Shown: positions 40,222 through 49,529, counted from the stretch's first letter. The stretch is DNA of 64,000 nucleotides from Propionibacteriaceae bacterium AM104-82 (GCA_027658995.1 JAQDQK010000001.1:434001-498000); one strand, 5' to 3'. A program made the numbers and translations. Notes: generated by a model from the sequence alone, not told the origin.

Positions 40222-41486
40222 ATCGCCTGCTGCGTCGACGGGATCGCCTCCAGGTCGCACACCTTCAAGTTGGTCACGGGGCATGACTGCTCCTCAAGCT
40301 CGGTCGGGTCGATCGGTTCGTCGCCGATGCCGTACAACTCGGCCATGGCGTGCAGGTACTGGTCGGTGCGACCCCGCTCGGCGGCCAACTTCGCCCGCGT
40401 CGACGGGATGTGGAGCAGGCGGGTCGCCAGCCTGCGCAGCGCGAGCGCCGCGTCGTCGTGGGTCAGCGCGCGCTGCGGGAGCCGGGCGACCTCGTCCTCG
40501 ACCAGCCCCATCATGGCCTCGCGCAGCCCGACGACCGCGGGGTCGACCACGCGCGCCCGCAGCCGGGTGAGCGCCTCGGCGATGCCCTCGTTGACGATCC
40601 GTTGCGCGCGCCGGGTGTCCTCCGCGATGCCGGAGCCGAGCGCGTCCTGGATGGTGGCCAGGTCGACGACGGTGACGCCGGGCAGCATCGCGACGGACGG
40701 GTCGACGTCGCGCTTGAGCGACAGGTCGAGGAACCTGGCGGGCGGGGTCACGTCGTCCGCGCCGATGATCGGGGTGCCGAGCCCCCGGCAGGTGACCACC
40801 AGGTCGGCGTCGGCGACGGCGTCGAGCAGGGATGCGGCGTGCGCGATGGAGTGGCTCTCGGCGAAGTCGGCGCCGCGACCGCTTGAGGAGTGCACGCTGA
40901 TGTCGCTCACGCCCCGCTGTCGGAGCGCCGCGACCACGGCACCCGCGTAGGAGCCGGTTCCGACGACAAGCACGCTCGCGCCCTCCCAGTCCGGCAGCGC
41001 GATCAGGTCGAGGCCGGCGGCCACGACCGAGCGGCCCGCGCCCTCGAGGCGCGTCTCCCGCGCGACCCGGCGCGACGTCTTCAGCGCCTCGTCGACGGCG
41101 ATGGTCAGGGGGAGCGACGTGTGGCCCGCGCCCTGCGCGTCGCCGAGTGCGCGGCGCAACTGCCCTGCGATCTCGCGCTCGCCGATCACCATCGAGTCGA
41201 GGCCCGCCGCGACCCGGAACACGTGGCCGAGCGCGGCCTCGCCGAGGAACAGGTCCCAGGCGGGGGCCATGTCGAAGCCCTCGTTCAGGGCGGCCCGCAG
41301 CCCTGCGTTGGGGAGGTCTCCCTCGGTGTCGAGGAGCACCTCGACGCGGTTGCAGGTGCTCAGCACGAGGGCGCCCGTGACACCATCGCAGGCCCTCAGG
41401 CGCTCCGCCGCTCCGTCGAGCGACGCGCTGATTCTCTCGACCTCCGCGAGGCCGTGGCGGTCGTGCTGGATGGAGAAGATGCGCAT
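40218..41486 (-). CDS. hemA: glutamyl-tRNA reductase
   Basis: A 422-residue enzyme making glutamate-1-semialdehyde from glutamyl-tRNA, the committed step. The nucleophile Cys45 lies in LVLSTCNRVEV, the NADPH region is VLVVGTGSYAGAVV, and FLDLSLKRDVDPS follows. The C-terminus carries a long tail beyond the dimerisation domain containing SCPVTNLKVCDLE, with a Cys-Pro pair of the kind used in haem-regulatory motifs. ATG 41486 is preferred; in-frame TTG 41507 is less likely. It heads the leftward hemA-hemH-hemQ unit and is divergent from hemE. Confidence 0.93.
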   Translation of the reverse strand: MRIFSIQHDRHGLAEVERISASLDGAAERLRACDGVTGALVLSTCNRVEVLLDTEGDLPNAGLRAALNEGFDMAPAWDLFLGEAALGHVFRVAAGLDSMVIGEREIAGQLRRALGDAQGAGHTSLPLTIAVDEALKTSRRVARETRLEGAGRSVVAAGLDLIALPDWEGASVLVVGTGSYAGAVVAALRQRGVSDISVHSSSGRGADFAESHSIAHAASLLDAVADADLVVTCRGLGTPIIGADDVTPPARFLDLSLKRDVDPSVAMLPGVTVVDLATIQDALGSGIAEDTRRAQRIVNEGIAEALTRLRARVVDPAVVGLREAMMGLVEDEVARLPQRALTHDDAALALRRLATRLLHIPSTRAKLAAERGRTDQYLHAMAELYGIGDEPIDPTELEEQSCPVTNLKVCDLEAIPSTQQAM

Positions 41487-41491
41487 CGTCA

Positions 41492-41513
41492 CAGTGGTGC
41501 TATTCAACCACTG
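41492..41513. promoter_or_regulatory. inverted repeat in the hemA/hemE divergent control region
   Basis: CAGTGGT (41492-41498) and ACCACTG (41507-41513) are perfect arms around an 8-nt spacer. They sit within the only 56 bp separating the two opposite start codons, ideally placed to govern both haem operons. The matching regulator is not in the window. Confidence 0.5.
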
Positions 41514-41542
41514 CCCCCGGGTACGGCAGAATCGGACTCACC

Positions 41543-42550
41543 ATGAGTTCACTCCTCACCGCCCTCAGCGGCCACCGTCCCGCCCGTCTCCCAGTCTGGT
41601 TCATGCGCCAGGCCGGCCGTTCGCTGCCCGAATACCTGGAGGCACGCAAAGGCACCAGCATTCTCGAGGCGTGCCTGAAGCCGGAACTGGCCGCGGAGAT
41701 CACGCTGCAGCCGGTCCGCAGGCACGGCGTCGACGCGGCCATCTTCTTCTCCGACATCATGACCCCGCTCGTGCTCGCGGGCGTCGACGTCGACATCCAG
41801 CCCGGCATCGGGCCCGTCATCGCAGAGCCCGTCCGCACCGCGGCCGACGTCGACCGGTTGGTCGCGCACGAGGCTGGCGACCCCTCGGCGATCGCGGAGG
41901 CCGTCCGGCTCGTCGTGGCCGAGTTGGGGGAGGAGACGCCGCTGATCGGCTTCGCGGGAGCCCCCTTCACGCTCGCCGCCTACCTCGTCGAGGGCCGCGG
42001 CTCCCGCGACCACCTCGCGGCGAGGGCCATGATGCACGCCGATCCCGAAGGGTGGAATCGGCTGCTCGGCTGGTGCGCTGACATCTCCGGGGCCTTCCTC
42101 ACGACGCAGGTCGACGCGGGCGCCCGGGCCGTCCAACTGTTCGACTCGTGGGCAGGCTCCCTGACGCGCGCCGACTACTCCAACTATGTAGCTCCGCACT
42201 CCGCACGGACGCTCGCCGCGGTCGAGGGACGCGTACCGCGCATCCACTTCGGCACCGGGACGCTGCACCTGCTCACCGACATGGCAGCACTCGGCGTCGA
42301 GGCCATGGGCATCGACTACCGCACCCCGCTGGATGAGGCGGCCTGGCTGCTGCCCGGCATTCCGCTGCAGGGCAACATCGACCCGGCGCTGCTCGCCGCC
42401 GGCTGGGACGCGCTGCGGGCCCACGCCGCCGACGTCGTCGACCGGGGACGGGCCGCCCCCGCGCACGTCGTCAACCTGGGCCACGGCGTTCCCCCCACCA
42501 CCGACCCCGGAGTGCTGACCGAGCTGGTCGCATTCCTGCACGAGCTGTGA
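41543..42550 (+). CDS. hemE: uroporphyrinogen decarboxylase
   Basis: A 335-residue enzyme producing coproporphyrinogen III. The signature PVWFMRQAGRSLPEYLEAR lies near the N-terminus. FFSDIMTPL, GFAGAPFTLAAYLVEG and the C-terminal VNLGHGVPPTTDP are all intact. First gene of the rightward haem operon; its stop overlaps the hemY GTG. Confidence 0.96.
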   Translation: MSSLLTALSGHRPARLPVWFMRQAGRSLPEYLEARKGTSILEACLKPELAAEITLQPVRRHGVDAAIFFSDIMTPLVLAGVDVDIQPGIGPVIAEPVRTAADVDRLVAHEAGDPSAIAEAVRLVVAELGEETPLIGFAGAPFTLAAYLVEGRGSRDHLAARAMMHADPEGWNRLLGWCADISGAFLTTQVDAGARAVQLFDSWAGSLTRADYSNYVAPHSARTLAAVEGRVPRIHFGTGTLHLLTDMAALGVEAMGIDYRTPLDEAAWLLPGIPLQGNIDPALLAAGWDALRAHAADVVDRGRAAPAHVVNLGHGVPPTTDPGVLTELVAFLHEL

Positions 42551-43830
42551 GCGCCGTCATCGTCGTCGGCGGCGGGCTCGCCGGCCTGCTGACCGCCTAC
42601 CGACTCACTCAGGCGGGCCACCGCGTCGCCGTCCGCGAGGCCGCGCCCCGCTGGGGAGGCATGATCGCGCCCGTCGAGGTGGCGGGCCTGCTCGTCGACT
42701 CCGGCGCCGAGGCCTACGCCACGCGCGGCGGCCATGGGCGCGCCCTCAGCGACGAACTGGGCCTCGAGGTCGCCGCGCCCGAGGGGACCCCGCACGTGTG
42801 GTGGTCCGAGCGCGCCTGGCCGATGGCCGACGGCCTGCTCGGCATCCCGGGCGACCTCGACGACCCGGCTCTCGGCGTGCTCAGCGATGCCGAACGTGAC
42901 CGCCTCGCAGCCGACCTCACCATGGACCCCTCGATCGGGCACGAGGCTCACACCATCGGCGACCTGGCCCGGATCCGCCTCGGCGAGGGGGCGCTGCACA
43001 AACTGGTCGAGCCCGTCGCGACCGGCATCTACGCCACCGGGGCCGAGCACCTGCCGCTCGCGGCCGTCGCGCCCGGCATCCACGAGGCCATCGCGGCGGA
43101 GGGCTCGCTGATCGGGGCCGTCGCCAGCCTGAAGGCGCACCGCGGCTCCGCCGTCGAGCAGCCGGTTGGGGGCATGTTCCGGCTCATCGAGACGCTGGTG
43201 GATCGCGTCGAGGACCTGGGAGCCGACATCCGCGCGGCCGCGCCCATCGCGCACCTGAGGCGCAGCGGCCACGGCCTCGCGGCGCACACCCACGACGGGG
43301 AGAACCTGGCGGCGGACCGGATCGTGGTCGCCACCACGGCTGCCGTGTCGGAGCACCTGCTGCGCGACCTCGGCGTCACCTTCGTCGCACCGCCGGTGAA
43401 CAAGGCCCGCCAGGCGATCCTCGCGCTCGACAACCCGGCGCTGCGGGAGCATCCCGTCGGCTCGGGCGTGCTGGTCGCCAGCCGCGGCGAGGTCCGTGCA
43501 AAGGCGCTGACGCACTACTCGGCGAAATGGCCGTGGGCGCGCGAGGCGGGCCTGGAGGTGGTGCGGATCTCGTACCCCGAGCATGTCTTCCCGACCAGGC
43601 AGGAGATCCTCGCCGACGCATCGAAGCTGACCGGGGTCGCCGTCAGCGACGCGCAGGTCAAGGGGCTGGCCTCGGTCGGCTGGGACGCCATGCCCACCCG
43701 CATCGAGGCCGCGAACCGGGACTACCTCGTCGAGCAGGCCGCATCAGTCGGCGTCGACCTGGTCGGCGCATGGCTCGACGGCAACGGCGTCGCGTCCGTG
43801 ATCGCGGGCACCCGGCGGGTGGTCGCGTGA
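42547..43830 (+). CDS. hemY: coproporphyrinogen III oxidase (CgoX, HemY type)
   Basis: A 427-residue FAD-dependent oxidase that oxidises coproporphyrinogen III to coproporphyrin III. The dinucleotide-binding motif VVGGGLAGLLTAYRL opens the protein, followed by GLLVDSGAEAYATRG and a C-terminal FAD segment GAWLDGNGVASVIAG. In organisms with HemQ this HemY-type protein acts on coproporphyrinogen. GTG 42547 overlaps the hemE stop and its stop overlaps the next GTG. Confidence 0.93.
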   Translation: MSAVIVVGGGLAGLLTAYRLTQAGHRVAVREAAPRWGGMIAPVEVAGLLVDSGAEAYATRGGHGRALSDELGLEVAAPEGTPHVWWSERAWPMADGLLGIPGDLDDPALGVLSDAERDRLAADLTMDPSIGHEAHTIGDLARIRLGEGALHKLVEPVATGIYATGAEHLPLAAVAPGIHEAIAAEGSLIGAVASLKAHRGSAVEQPVGGMFRLIETLVDRVEDLGADIRAAAPIAHLRRSGHGLAAHTHDGENLAADRIVVATTAAVSEHLLRDLGVTFVAPPVNKARQAILALDNPALREHPVGSGVLVASRGEVRAKALTHYSAKWPWAREAGLEVVRISYPEHVFPTRQEILADASKLTGVAVSDAQVKGLASVGWDAMPTRIEAANRDYLVEQAASVGVDLVGAWLDGNGVASVIAGTRRVVA

Positions 43831-45452
43831 GGCTCCGCCTCGGCACCCGCGGGTCGGCCCTGGCCGTCGCGCAGTCCGAACAGGTCGCCGACCGGCTCCG
43901 GGCGCTCGGCCACGACGTGACGCTCGTGCGGGTCAAGACCCGCGGCGACGTCACGCAGGGCTCGCTGGCCCGCACCGGGTCGCTCGGCGTGTTCGCCGCG
44001 GAACTGCGCACCGCCCTGCTCGACGGGACCTGCGACTTCGCCGTCCATTCGCTGAAGGACCTTCCGGTCGAGCAGGTCGAGGGGTTGGTGATCGCGGCGA
44101 TCCCGACCAGGGCCGATCCGGGCGACGCCCTGTGCGCCCGCGACGGCCTGACGTTCGCCGACCTGCCGCCCGGCTCCCGCGTCGGGACCGGATCGCCTCG
44201 CCGCGTCGCGCAGTTGCGGGGGCTGCGGCCCGACCTCAGCTACGTCGACGTGCGCGGCAACGTCGGCACCCGGCTGGCGCGCGTCGCCGCGGGCGACCTG
44301 GACGCCGTCGTGCTCGCCGCCGCCGGCCTGGCGCGGCTCGGCCTGTCGGAGCACGCAACCGACGCCCTCGCCATCCTTCCGGCGCCGGGACAGGGCGCGC
44401 TCGCGCTTGAGTGCAGGGCCGACCGCGCCGAGGTCGCACAGGCGCTCGCGGCGCTTGAGGACTCGGAGACGCGCCTCGCGGTGACGGCGGAGCGGGACCT
44501 GCTCGCCGCGCTCGGTGGGGGCTGCGCGGCCCCGATCGCGGCGTTCGGCCGCGACGGTCGGCTGGAGGCTGGCGTCTTCTCGCTCGACGGCGCGTCCGCC
44601 GCGCGGGTGGCGATCGATCTCGGGCCCGGTGCCGGACGGGCCGCAGCCGACCTGCTGCTGGCCGACGGCGCGGCGGGCGTTGCGAACCTCGCCGCCACCC
44701 GAGAGTCGCGCCTCGCCGACCTGCACGACGACTCCTCCCTGTGGGGTGGGCCCGCCGTGCTCGCGGGCACCAGGGTCCTGCTTCCCCGGGCCGACGGCGC
44801 GCTGGCCGACGGGATCCGCGCCGCGGGTGCCGAGGTGGTTGCCGTCCCGTTGCAGCGCACCGTCGCGATCCGACCCGCCGACTGGCCGACGGACGCCGAC
44901 TGGGTCGCACTGACCTCGCCGGCGACGCTCGACGTGCTCGAAGAACTGGGGCTGCGGCTTCCAGCGGGCGCCCGGATCGCCGCGGTCGGCTCGGGCACCG
45001 CCCGCTCCGCGGCCGCGCACGGGCTCACCGTCGACCTGCTGCCAACAGGCGGGGCCGGAAGCGCCCGCGCGCTGCTCGACGCCTGGCCGGAGGGCTCCGA
45101 CCGGATCCTGATTCCCAGCTCCGCGCGGGCCTCCGGGGAACTCGCCGCCGGGCTGCTGGCCAAGGGCCACGACGTCACTGCTGTGGATGTGTATACGGTG
45201 GAGGCGTTGCCGACGGCGCCCGAGGCCGTGGCCGACGAGTACCGCGGCGCGATGTTCGACGTCGTGGTGCTGACCTCCGGATCGGTCGCCGAGGCGGTCG
45301 ATCTGCTGCTCGGCTGGCCCTCCGGGACAAGGGTGGTGGCGCTCGGGGAGCCGTCTGCCGCCGCGCTGGTGGCGCTGGGCGTGACGCCTGACGCCGTCGC
45401 CGCGACGCAGGACGCGGCGGGCGTGATCGCCGCGATCGCGACGACGCTGTGA
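43827..45452 (+). CDS. hemCD: fused hydroxymethylbilane synthase / uroporphyrinogen-III synthase (functional copy)
   Basis: A 541-residue fusion. The HemC half (1 to about 300) has all key features: GTRGSALAVAQSEQ, HSLKDLPVE (catalytic Asp), GTGSPRRVAQL and DVRGNVGTRL for substrate binding, and GGGCAAPI with cofactor-binding Cys233. The HemD half (about 305-541) starts near VLAGTRVLLPRADG and includes IAAVGSGTARSAAAHG. The fused enzyme would make and cyclise hydroxymethylbilane without releasing it. GTG 43827 overlaps the hemY stop. A second, altered copy lies at 47779-49452. Confidence 0.94.
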   Translation: MRLRLGTRGSALAVAQSEQVADRLRALGHDVTLVRVKTRGDVTQGSLARTGSLGVFAAELRTALLDGTCDFAVHSLKDLPVEQVEGLVIAAIPTRADPGDALCARDGLTFADLPPGSRVGTGSPRRVAQLRGLRPDLSYVDVRGNVGTRLARVAAGDLDAVVLAAAGLARLGLSEHATDALAILPAPGQGALALECRADRAEVAQALAALEDSETRLAVTAERDLLAALGGGCAAPIAAFGRDGRLEAGVFSLDGASAARVAIDLGPGAGRAAADLLLADGAAGVANLAATRESRLADLHDDSSLWGGPAVLAGTRVLLPRADGALADGIRAAGAEVVAVPLQRTVAIRPADWPTDADWVALTSPATLDVLEELGLRLPAGARIAAVGSGTARSAAAHGLTVDLLPTGGAGSARALLDAWPEGSDRILIPSSARASGELAAGLLAKGHDVTAVDVYTVEALPTAPEAVADEYRGAMFDVVVLTSGSVAEAVDLLLGWPSGTRVVALGEPSAAALVALGVTPDAVAATQDAAGVIAAIATTL

Positions 45453-45471
45453 TGTTGACGACGCTGTGATG
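45440..45471 (+). repeat. 15-bp direct repeat at the hemCD stop
   Basis: GACGACGCTGTGATG occurs at 45440-45454 and 45457-45471, a two-copy tandem duplication (17-bp period). It covers the hemCD stop codon and the hemB leader, probably slippage-made spacer. Confidence 0.8.
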
Positions 45472-45483
45472 ATGAGGAGAGAG

Positions 45484-46449
45484 ATGCCGAGGATTCGACC
45501 GAGGAGGCTGCGCGGCACCCCCGCCATGCGCACGCTGGTGCGTGAGGTCGAGGTGCGGGGCTCGCAACTGGTGCTCCCGATGTTCGTGGGCGAGCGGGCC
45601 GCGGACATCTCGTCGATGCCCGGCGTGCGTCGCCACGACCTCGACTCGCTGCGTCGCGCCGCCGGGTCGGCCGTCGCCGCCGGGGTCGGAGGGCTGATGC
45701 TGTTCGGGGTGCCCGACGACGCGGACAAGGACGACGCCGGATCGCAGGGACTGGCGACCGACGGAATCCTGCAGCGCGGACTGAGGGCGCTGCGCGAGGA
45801 GGTCGGAGACTCCACCGTCATCATGGCCGACACCTGCCTTGACGAGTTCACCTCGCACGGCCACTGCGGCCTCCTGCTGCCCGATGGCTCCGTCGACAAC
45901 GACGCCACCGTGACGTCCTACGTCGAGATGGCCATCGCGCAGGCCGAGGCGGGCGCGCACGTCGTGTCGCCGTCGGGGATGATGGACGGCCAGGTCGACG
46001 CGATCCGGCAGGGCCTCGACGAGGCGGGCCACGACGGCGTCGCGATCCTCGCCTACGCGGCCAAGTACGCCTCATCCTTCTACGGGCCGTTCCGCGAGGC
46101 CGTGACCAGTTCGCTGCAGGGCGACCGTAAGAGCTACCAGCAGGACCCGGCCAACCGCCGCGAGGGCCTGCGCGAGGCGCTCCTCGACCTGGCCGAGGGC
46201 GCCGACATGGTGATGGTCAAGCCCGCCGGCTACTACCTTGACGTGCTCTCCGACGTGGCTGCCGTCTCGGATGTGCCTGTCGCTGCCTACCAGGTCTCCG
46301 GCGAGTACTCGATGATCGAGGCGGCCGCGGAGCGCGGCTGGATCGACCGGAGGCGCGCCGTCGAGGAGTCCGTGACCGCCATCGTGCGTGCGGGGGCAGA
46401 CATCGTGTTGACCTACTGGGCCGAGGAGATGGCTGGATGGCTGAAGTGA
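45484..46449 (+). CDS. hemB: delta-aminolevulinic acid dehydratase (porphobilinogen synthase)
   Basis: A 321-residue enzyme condensing two 5-aminolevulinates to porphobilinogen. The active-site lysines lie in [13 protein letters not shown] and [11 protein letters not shown]. The metal-binding stretch [14 protein letters not shown] has Cys118, Asp120, His126 and Cys128, so one of the three cysteines of zinc enzymes is Asp. ATG 45484 follows GAGGAGAG; ATG codons at 45466-45472 are alternatives. Its 3' end overlaps hemL by 13 nt. Confidence 0.93.
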   Translation: MPRIRPRRLRGTPAMRTLVREVEVRGSQLVLPMFVGERAADISSMPGVRRHDLDSLRRAAGSAVAAGVGGLMLFGVPDDADKDDAGSQGLATDGILQRGLRALREEVGDSTVIMADTCLDEFTSHGHCGLLLPDGSVDNDATVTSYVEMAIAQAEAGAHVVSPSGMMDGQVDAIRQGLDEAGHDGVAILAYAAKYASSFYGPFREAVTSSLQGDRKSYQQDPANRREGLREALLDLAEGADMVMVKPAGYYLDVLSDVAAVSDVPVAAYQVSGEYSMIEAAAERGWIDRRRAVEESVTAIVRAGADIVLTYWAEEMAGWLK

Positions 46450-47747
46450 CCGGCGTGACAGACCATGTGACGGACGACCTGTTCGCGCACGCCCGAGAGG
46501 TGATCCCCGGCGGGGTGTCCTCGCCGGTGCGCGGCTACGGATCGGTCGGCGGCACGCCCGTGTTCGTGGCCTCCGCGTCCGGTCCGTACATCACCGGCGT
46601 CGACGGCCGTCGCTACGTCGACCTCGTCTGCTCGTGGGGCCCGGCGCTGCTCGGGCACGCGCACCCCGAGGTGGTCGCGGCGGTGCAGGACGCGGCGTCG
46701 CGTGGGCTGTCGTTCGGCGCCCCGACCGCCGCGGAGGTCGAACTGGCCGACGCGGTGCGCTCGCGGGTGCCTGTCGCCGAGCAGGTGCGGTTCGTGTCGA
46801 CCGGAACCGAGGCCACCATGACCGCGATCCGGCTCGCGCGGGCCGCCACCGGGCGCGACGCCATCGTCAAGTTCGCCGGCTGTTACCACGGCCACAGCGA
46901 CGCGCTGCTCGCCGAGGCGGGCTCCGGGGTCGCGACGCAGGGCCTGCCCGGCTCCGCGGGCGTCACCAAGGCCGCCGCGGGCGACACGATCGTCGTCGGC
47001 TACAACGACCTGGAGGCGCTCGAGGCGGTCTTCGCCGAGGCTGGGGACCGGATCGCGGCCGTCATCACGGAGGCCGCGCCCGCCAACATGGGCGTTGTCG
47101 CGCCCCAGCCCGGCTTCAACGCGGCGTTGCGCGACCTGACGTCGCGGTACGGGGCCCTGCTGATCGTCGACGAGGTGCTGACCGGATTTCGCGTCAGCCC
47201 CGGCGGCTGGCTCGGGCTCGACGGCGGCTACGCGCCGGACCTTGTCACCTTCGGCAAGGTCATCGGCGGCGGGATGCCGCTCGCGGCGCTGGGAGGTCGC
47301 GCCGACCTGATGCAACTGCTTGCCCCTGTCGGACCCGTCTACCAGGCGGGCACCCTTTCGGGGAACCCGCTTGCCACCGCCGCGGGGCTCGCCACGCTGC
47401 GACTTGCGGACGACGCCGTCTACGCCACCGTCGACGCGCGCTCGCTCCAGCTGCAGGCGGCCGTCGCCGACGCGTTGAGCGCCGCCTCGGTGCCGCACCA
47501 CATCTCGACGGCGGGCAGCCTGTTCTCGGTGTTCTTCCGTGAGGGGGCCGTCGCGAACTACGCAGACGCGAAGGCACAGGACCAGGCGGCGTTCGCCCGG
47601 TTCTTCCACTCCATGCTCGATTCCGGGGTGGCGCTGCCGCCGTCGGCCTTCGAGGCGTGGTTCCTGTCCGCCGCGCACGACGACGTGGCTATGGGTCGGA
47701 TTGTCGAGGCTCTTCCGGGGGCCGCGCGGGCAGCCGCGCATTCATGA
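46437..47747 (+). CDS. hemL: glutamate-1-semialdehyde 2,1-aminomutase
   Basis: A 436-residue PLP enzyme making 5-aminolevulinate. [29 protein letters not shown] and the PLP lysine in [18 protein letters not shown] are intact. It starts inside the hemB 3' end. Together with hemA it gives the C5 route. Confidence 0.95.
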   Translation: MAEVTGVTDHVTDDLFAHAREVIPGGVSSPVRGYGSVGGTPVFVASASGPYITGVDGRRYVDLVCSWGPALLGHAHPEVVAAVQDAASRGLSFGAPTAAEVELADAVRSRVPVAEQVRFVSTGTEATMTAIRLARAATGRDAIVKFAGCYHGHSDALLAEAGSGVATQGLPGSAGVTKAAAGDTIVVGYNDLEALEAVFAEAGDRIAAVITEAAPANMGVVAPQPGFNAALRDLTSRYGALLIVDEVLTGFRVSPGGWLGLDGGYAPDLVTFGKVIGGGMPLAALGGRADLMQLLAPVGPVYQAGTLSGNPLATAAGLATLRLADDAVYATVDARSLQLQAAVADALSAASVPHHISTAGSLFSVFFREGAVANYADAKAQDQAAFARFFHSMLDSGVALPPSAFEAWFLSAAHDDVAMGRIVEALPGAARAAAHS

Positions 47748-47778
47748 GAAACTTGGTCGTCGCAAGAGGGAAGGATCA

Positions 47779-49452
47779 ATGGTGAAGCTTCGATTGGGCA
47801 CGCGCGGGTCCGCGCTGGCGTTGGCACGCTCCGAGAGGGTTGCCGAGCAGTTGCGGGGCGCGGGGCATGAGGTGGAGGTCGTGCGCGTCGCCACTTCGGG
47901 CGCCGACTCGAACCACATGCCGGACGGGTACTCCGTCGTCGTGTTTGCGAAGGAACTGCGTGAGGCGTTGCGGTCGGGGGAGTGTGACGTCGTCGTCCAC
48001 TCCATCAAGGACATCCCGCTGACGGACGAGCCGGACGGGCTGACCTTCCCGGCGGTGCTCGCCCGCGGGGACCACCGCGACGCGCTCGTCACCTTGAAGG
48101 GCGTCCCCCTGTCGGCGCTGCCGCGCAAGTCGCGCATCGGCGTCACGTCGCTGCGGCGGATGGCGCAACTGCGCGCGCTCCGCCCCGACCTGACGTTCAT
48201 CGACGTCGGCGGCACCCTTGAGGAACGGCTCCGACGCCTGGAGCCCGGCGACCTGGACGGCGTCGTGCTGTCGGCCGCAGGCCTGAAGGCGCTCGGCCTC
48301 GAGGACCGCGTCTCCGAGTACCTGCCGATCCTTCCCGCGCCCGGCCAGGGCGCGCTTGCGCTCGAGTGCCGCGCCGACGACACCGACCTGGTCAAGGCGC
48401 TCGACGAGTTCGACGACATCGAGACCCGGATCTGCATCGACGCGGAGCGCGCCGTGCTGACCGGCCTCGGCACCACCTACGTCGCCCCCGTGGGGGCGCT
48501 CGCGTCGCGTCGCGGCATCCTCGGCCTCAAGGCGGGCGTTTTCTCCATCGACGGCACCAAGCGCGTCGTGCTGGAGATCGGCCTTCCGACCTCCGAACTG
48601 CACGCGCAGCGCACCGGCCACAACGTCGCCCACGCGCTGCTGCAGCGCAAGGCCGAGCGGTTCTTCTCGCCTGAGGCGATCGCCAACATCGACCTGTCGG
48701 AGGAGCACGACGACGAGTCGATCTTCATCGAGAGCGCCGCAGACGACGACCGCATCCGGCTCCTGCTGCCGCGCCAGGAGGGTCGCCTGGCCCAGACGCT
48801 GCGTTCCAACGACCTGCGCGTCGACACCGCGACCCTGCAGGAGGCCAAGCTCGTCAACGCCGACAACATCATGCCGTGGGGCGACTGGGTGGTCATCCCG
48901 TCGGCCCAGACGATGTGGGCGCTGCGCGAGCGCGGCTGGGACGTCCCCGAGTCCAAGAAGATCGCCGCCATGGGCAGCACGACCCGCCAGGTCGTGGAGG
49001 AGGCCGGCTACGCCGTCGACCTGAGCCCCGAGGGCACCGCGAGCTCCGTCGCGCTCGTCGACGCGTTCCCAGTCGCCGAGGGGGAGCAGCGCGTCGTGAT
49101 CGTGTGCGCCGACCAACTGTCCACGAAGCTGGAGGACGGCCTGCGGCAGAAGGGCTACACCGTCGAGCGCTGCGAGATCTACACGATGGCCGACGTCGAG
49201 GAGATCTACCCGGAGCTCAAGGAGAAGTGGGACGACGGCGCCTGGGACGCGATCCTGCTCAGCCAGCCCTCGCTCGCCGACGCCTACGTGAACCTGCTCG
49301 GCCACCGCGACGACGTCTCCGTCCTCGCCTGGGACGAGCCGACCGCCGACGCCCTGAAGGCCGCTGGGGTGCCGGTCCTGGACATCGCGATGTCGAAGGA
49401 CCACTTCGGCGTCGCGGCGCTTGCCCGCACCTTGAAGAAGGCCCGCGGATAG
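47779..49452 (+). CDS. second HemC-HemD fusion with a degenerate HemC active site
   Basis: A 557-residue paralogue of hemCD ending the haem operon. Retained: GTRGSALALARSE, HSIKDIPLTDE and GVTSLRRMAQLRAL. Altered: the dipyrromethane-cofactor loop (GGC-x-x-P in the functional copy) reads GTTYVAPVG, with Tyr234 where Cys is essential, and DVRGNVGTRL has become DVGGTLEERL, losing an Arg at position 144. The classic K-x-x-GD loop is also replaced (ATSGADSN). The HemD half (about 320-557) looks intact, with AAMGSTTRQVVEEAGYAVD and a ribosome-binding site GGGAAGGA before ATG 47779. It cannot be a normal HemC; a HemD-only enzyme, regulator or scaffold are possibilities. Confidence 0.88.
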   Translation: MVKLRLGTRGSALALARSERVAEQLRGAGHEVEVVRVATSGADSNHMPDGYSVVVFAKELREALRSGECDVVVHSIKDIPLTDEPDGLTFPAVLARGDHRDALVTLKGVPLSALPRKSRIGVTSLRRMAQLRALRPDLTFIDVGGTLEERLRRLEPGDLDGVVLSAAGLKALGLEDRVSEYLPILPAPGQGALALECRADDTDLVKALDEFDDIETRICIDAERAVLTGLGTTYVAPVGALASRRGILGLKAGVFSIDGTKRVVLEIGLPTSELHAQRTGHNVAHALLQRKAERFFSPEAIANIDLSEEHDDESIFIESAADDDRIRLLLPRQEGRLAQTLRSNDLRVDTATLQEAKLVNADNIMPWGDWVVIPSAQTMWALRERGWDVPESKKIAAMGSTTRQVVEEAGYAVDLSPEGTASSVALVDAFPVAEGEQRVVIVCADQLSTKLEDGLRQKGYTVERCEIYTMADVEEIYPELKEKWDDGAWDAILLSQPSLADAYVNLLGHRDDVSVLAWDEPTADALKAAGVPVLDIAMSKDHFGVAALARTLKKARG

Positions 49453-49467
49453 CCGATTCTGAGCGTG

Positions 49468-49503
49468 AAAATCGGGTCTGGGCACCACCCCAGGCCCGAT
49501 TTT
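49468..49503 (+). terminator. terminator of the haem operon
   Basis: AAAATCGGG / CCCGATTTT (49468-49476 and 49495-49503) with an inner CTGG/CCAG pairing and a terminal T-run. Confidence 0.85.
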
Positions 49504-49529
49504 CCATGTCGGGCGAAGTGCGCTAGAGT
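49501..49529 (+). promoter_or_regulatory. candidate promoter of the tRNA-Ala gene
   Basis: TTTCCA (49501-49506) and TAGAGT (49524-49529) are 17 nt apart. The -35 partly overlaps the preceding terminator's T-run. Confidence 0.5.

Noticed and set aside
45466..45483. ATG triplets before hemB as the start
   Set aside because: They precede or overlap the GAGGAGAG ribosome-binding site; ATG 45484 fits better, though the difference is only six residues.
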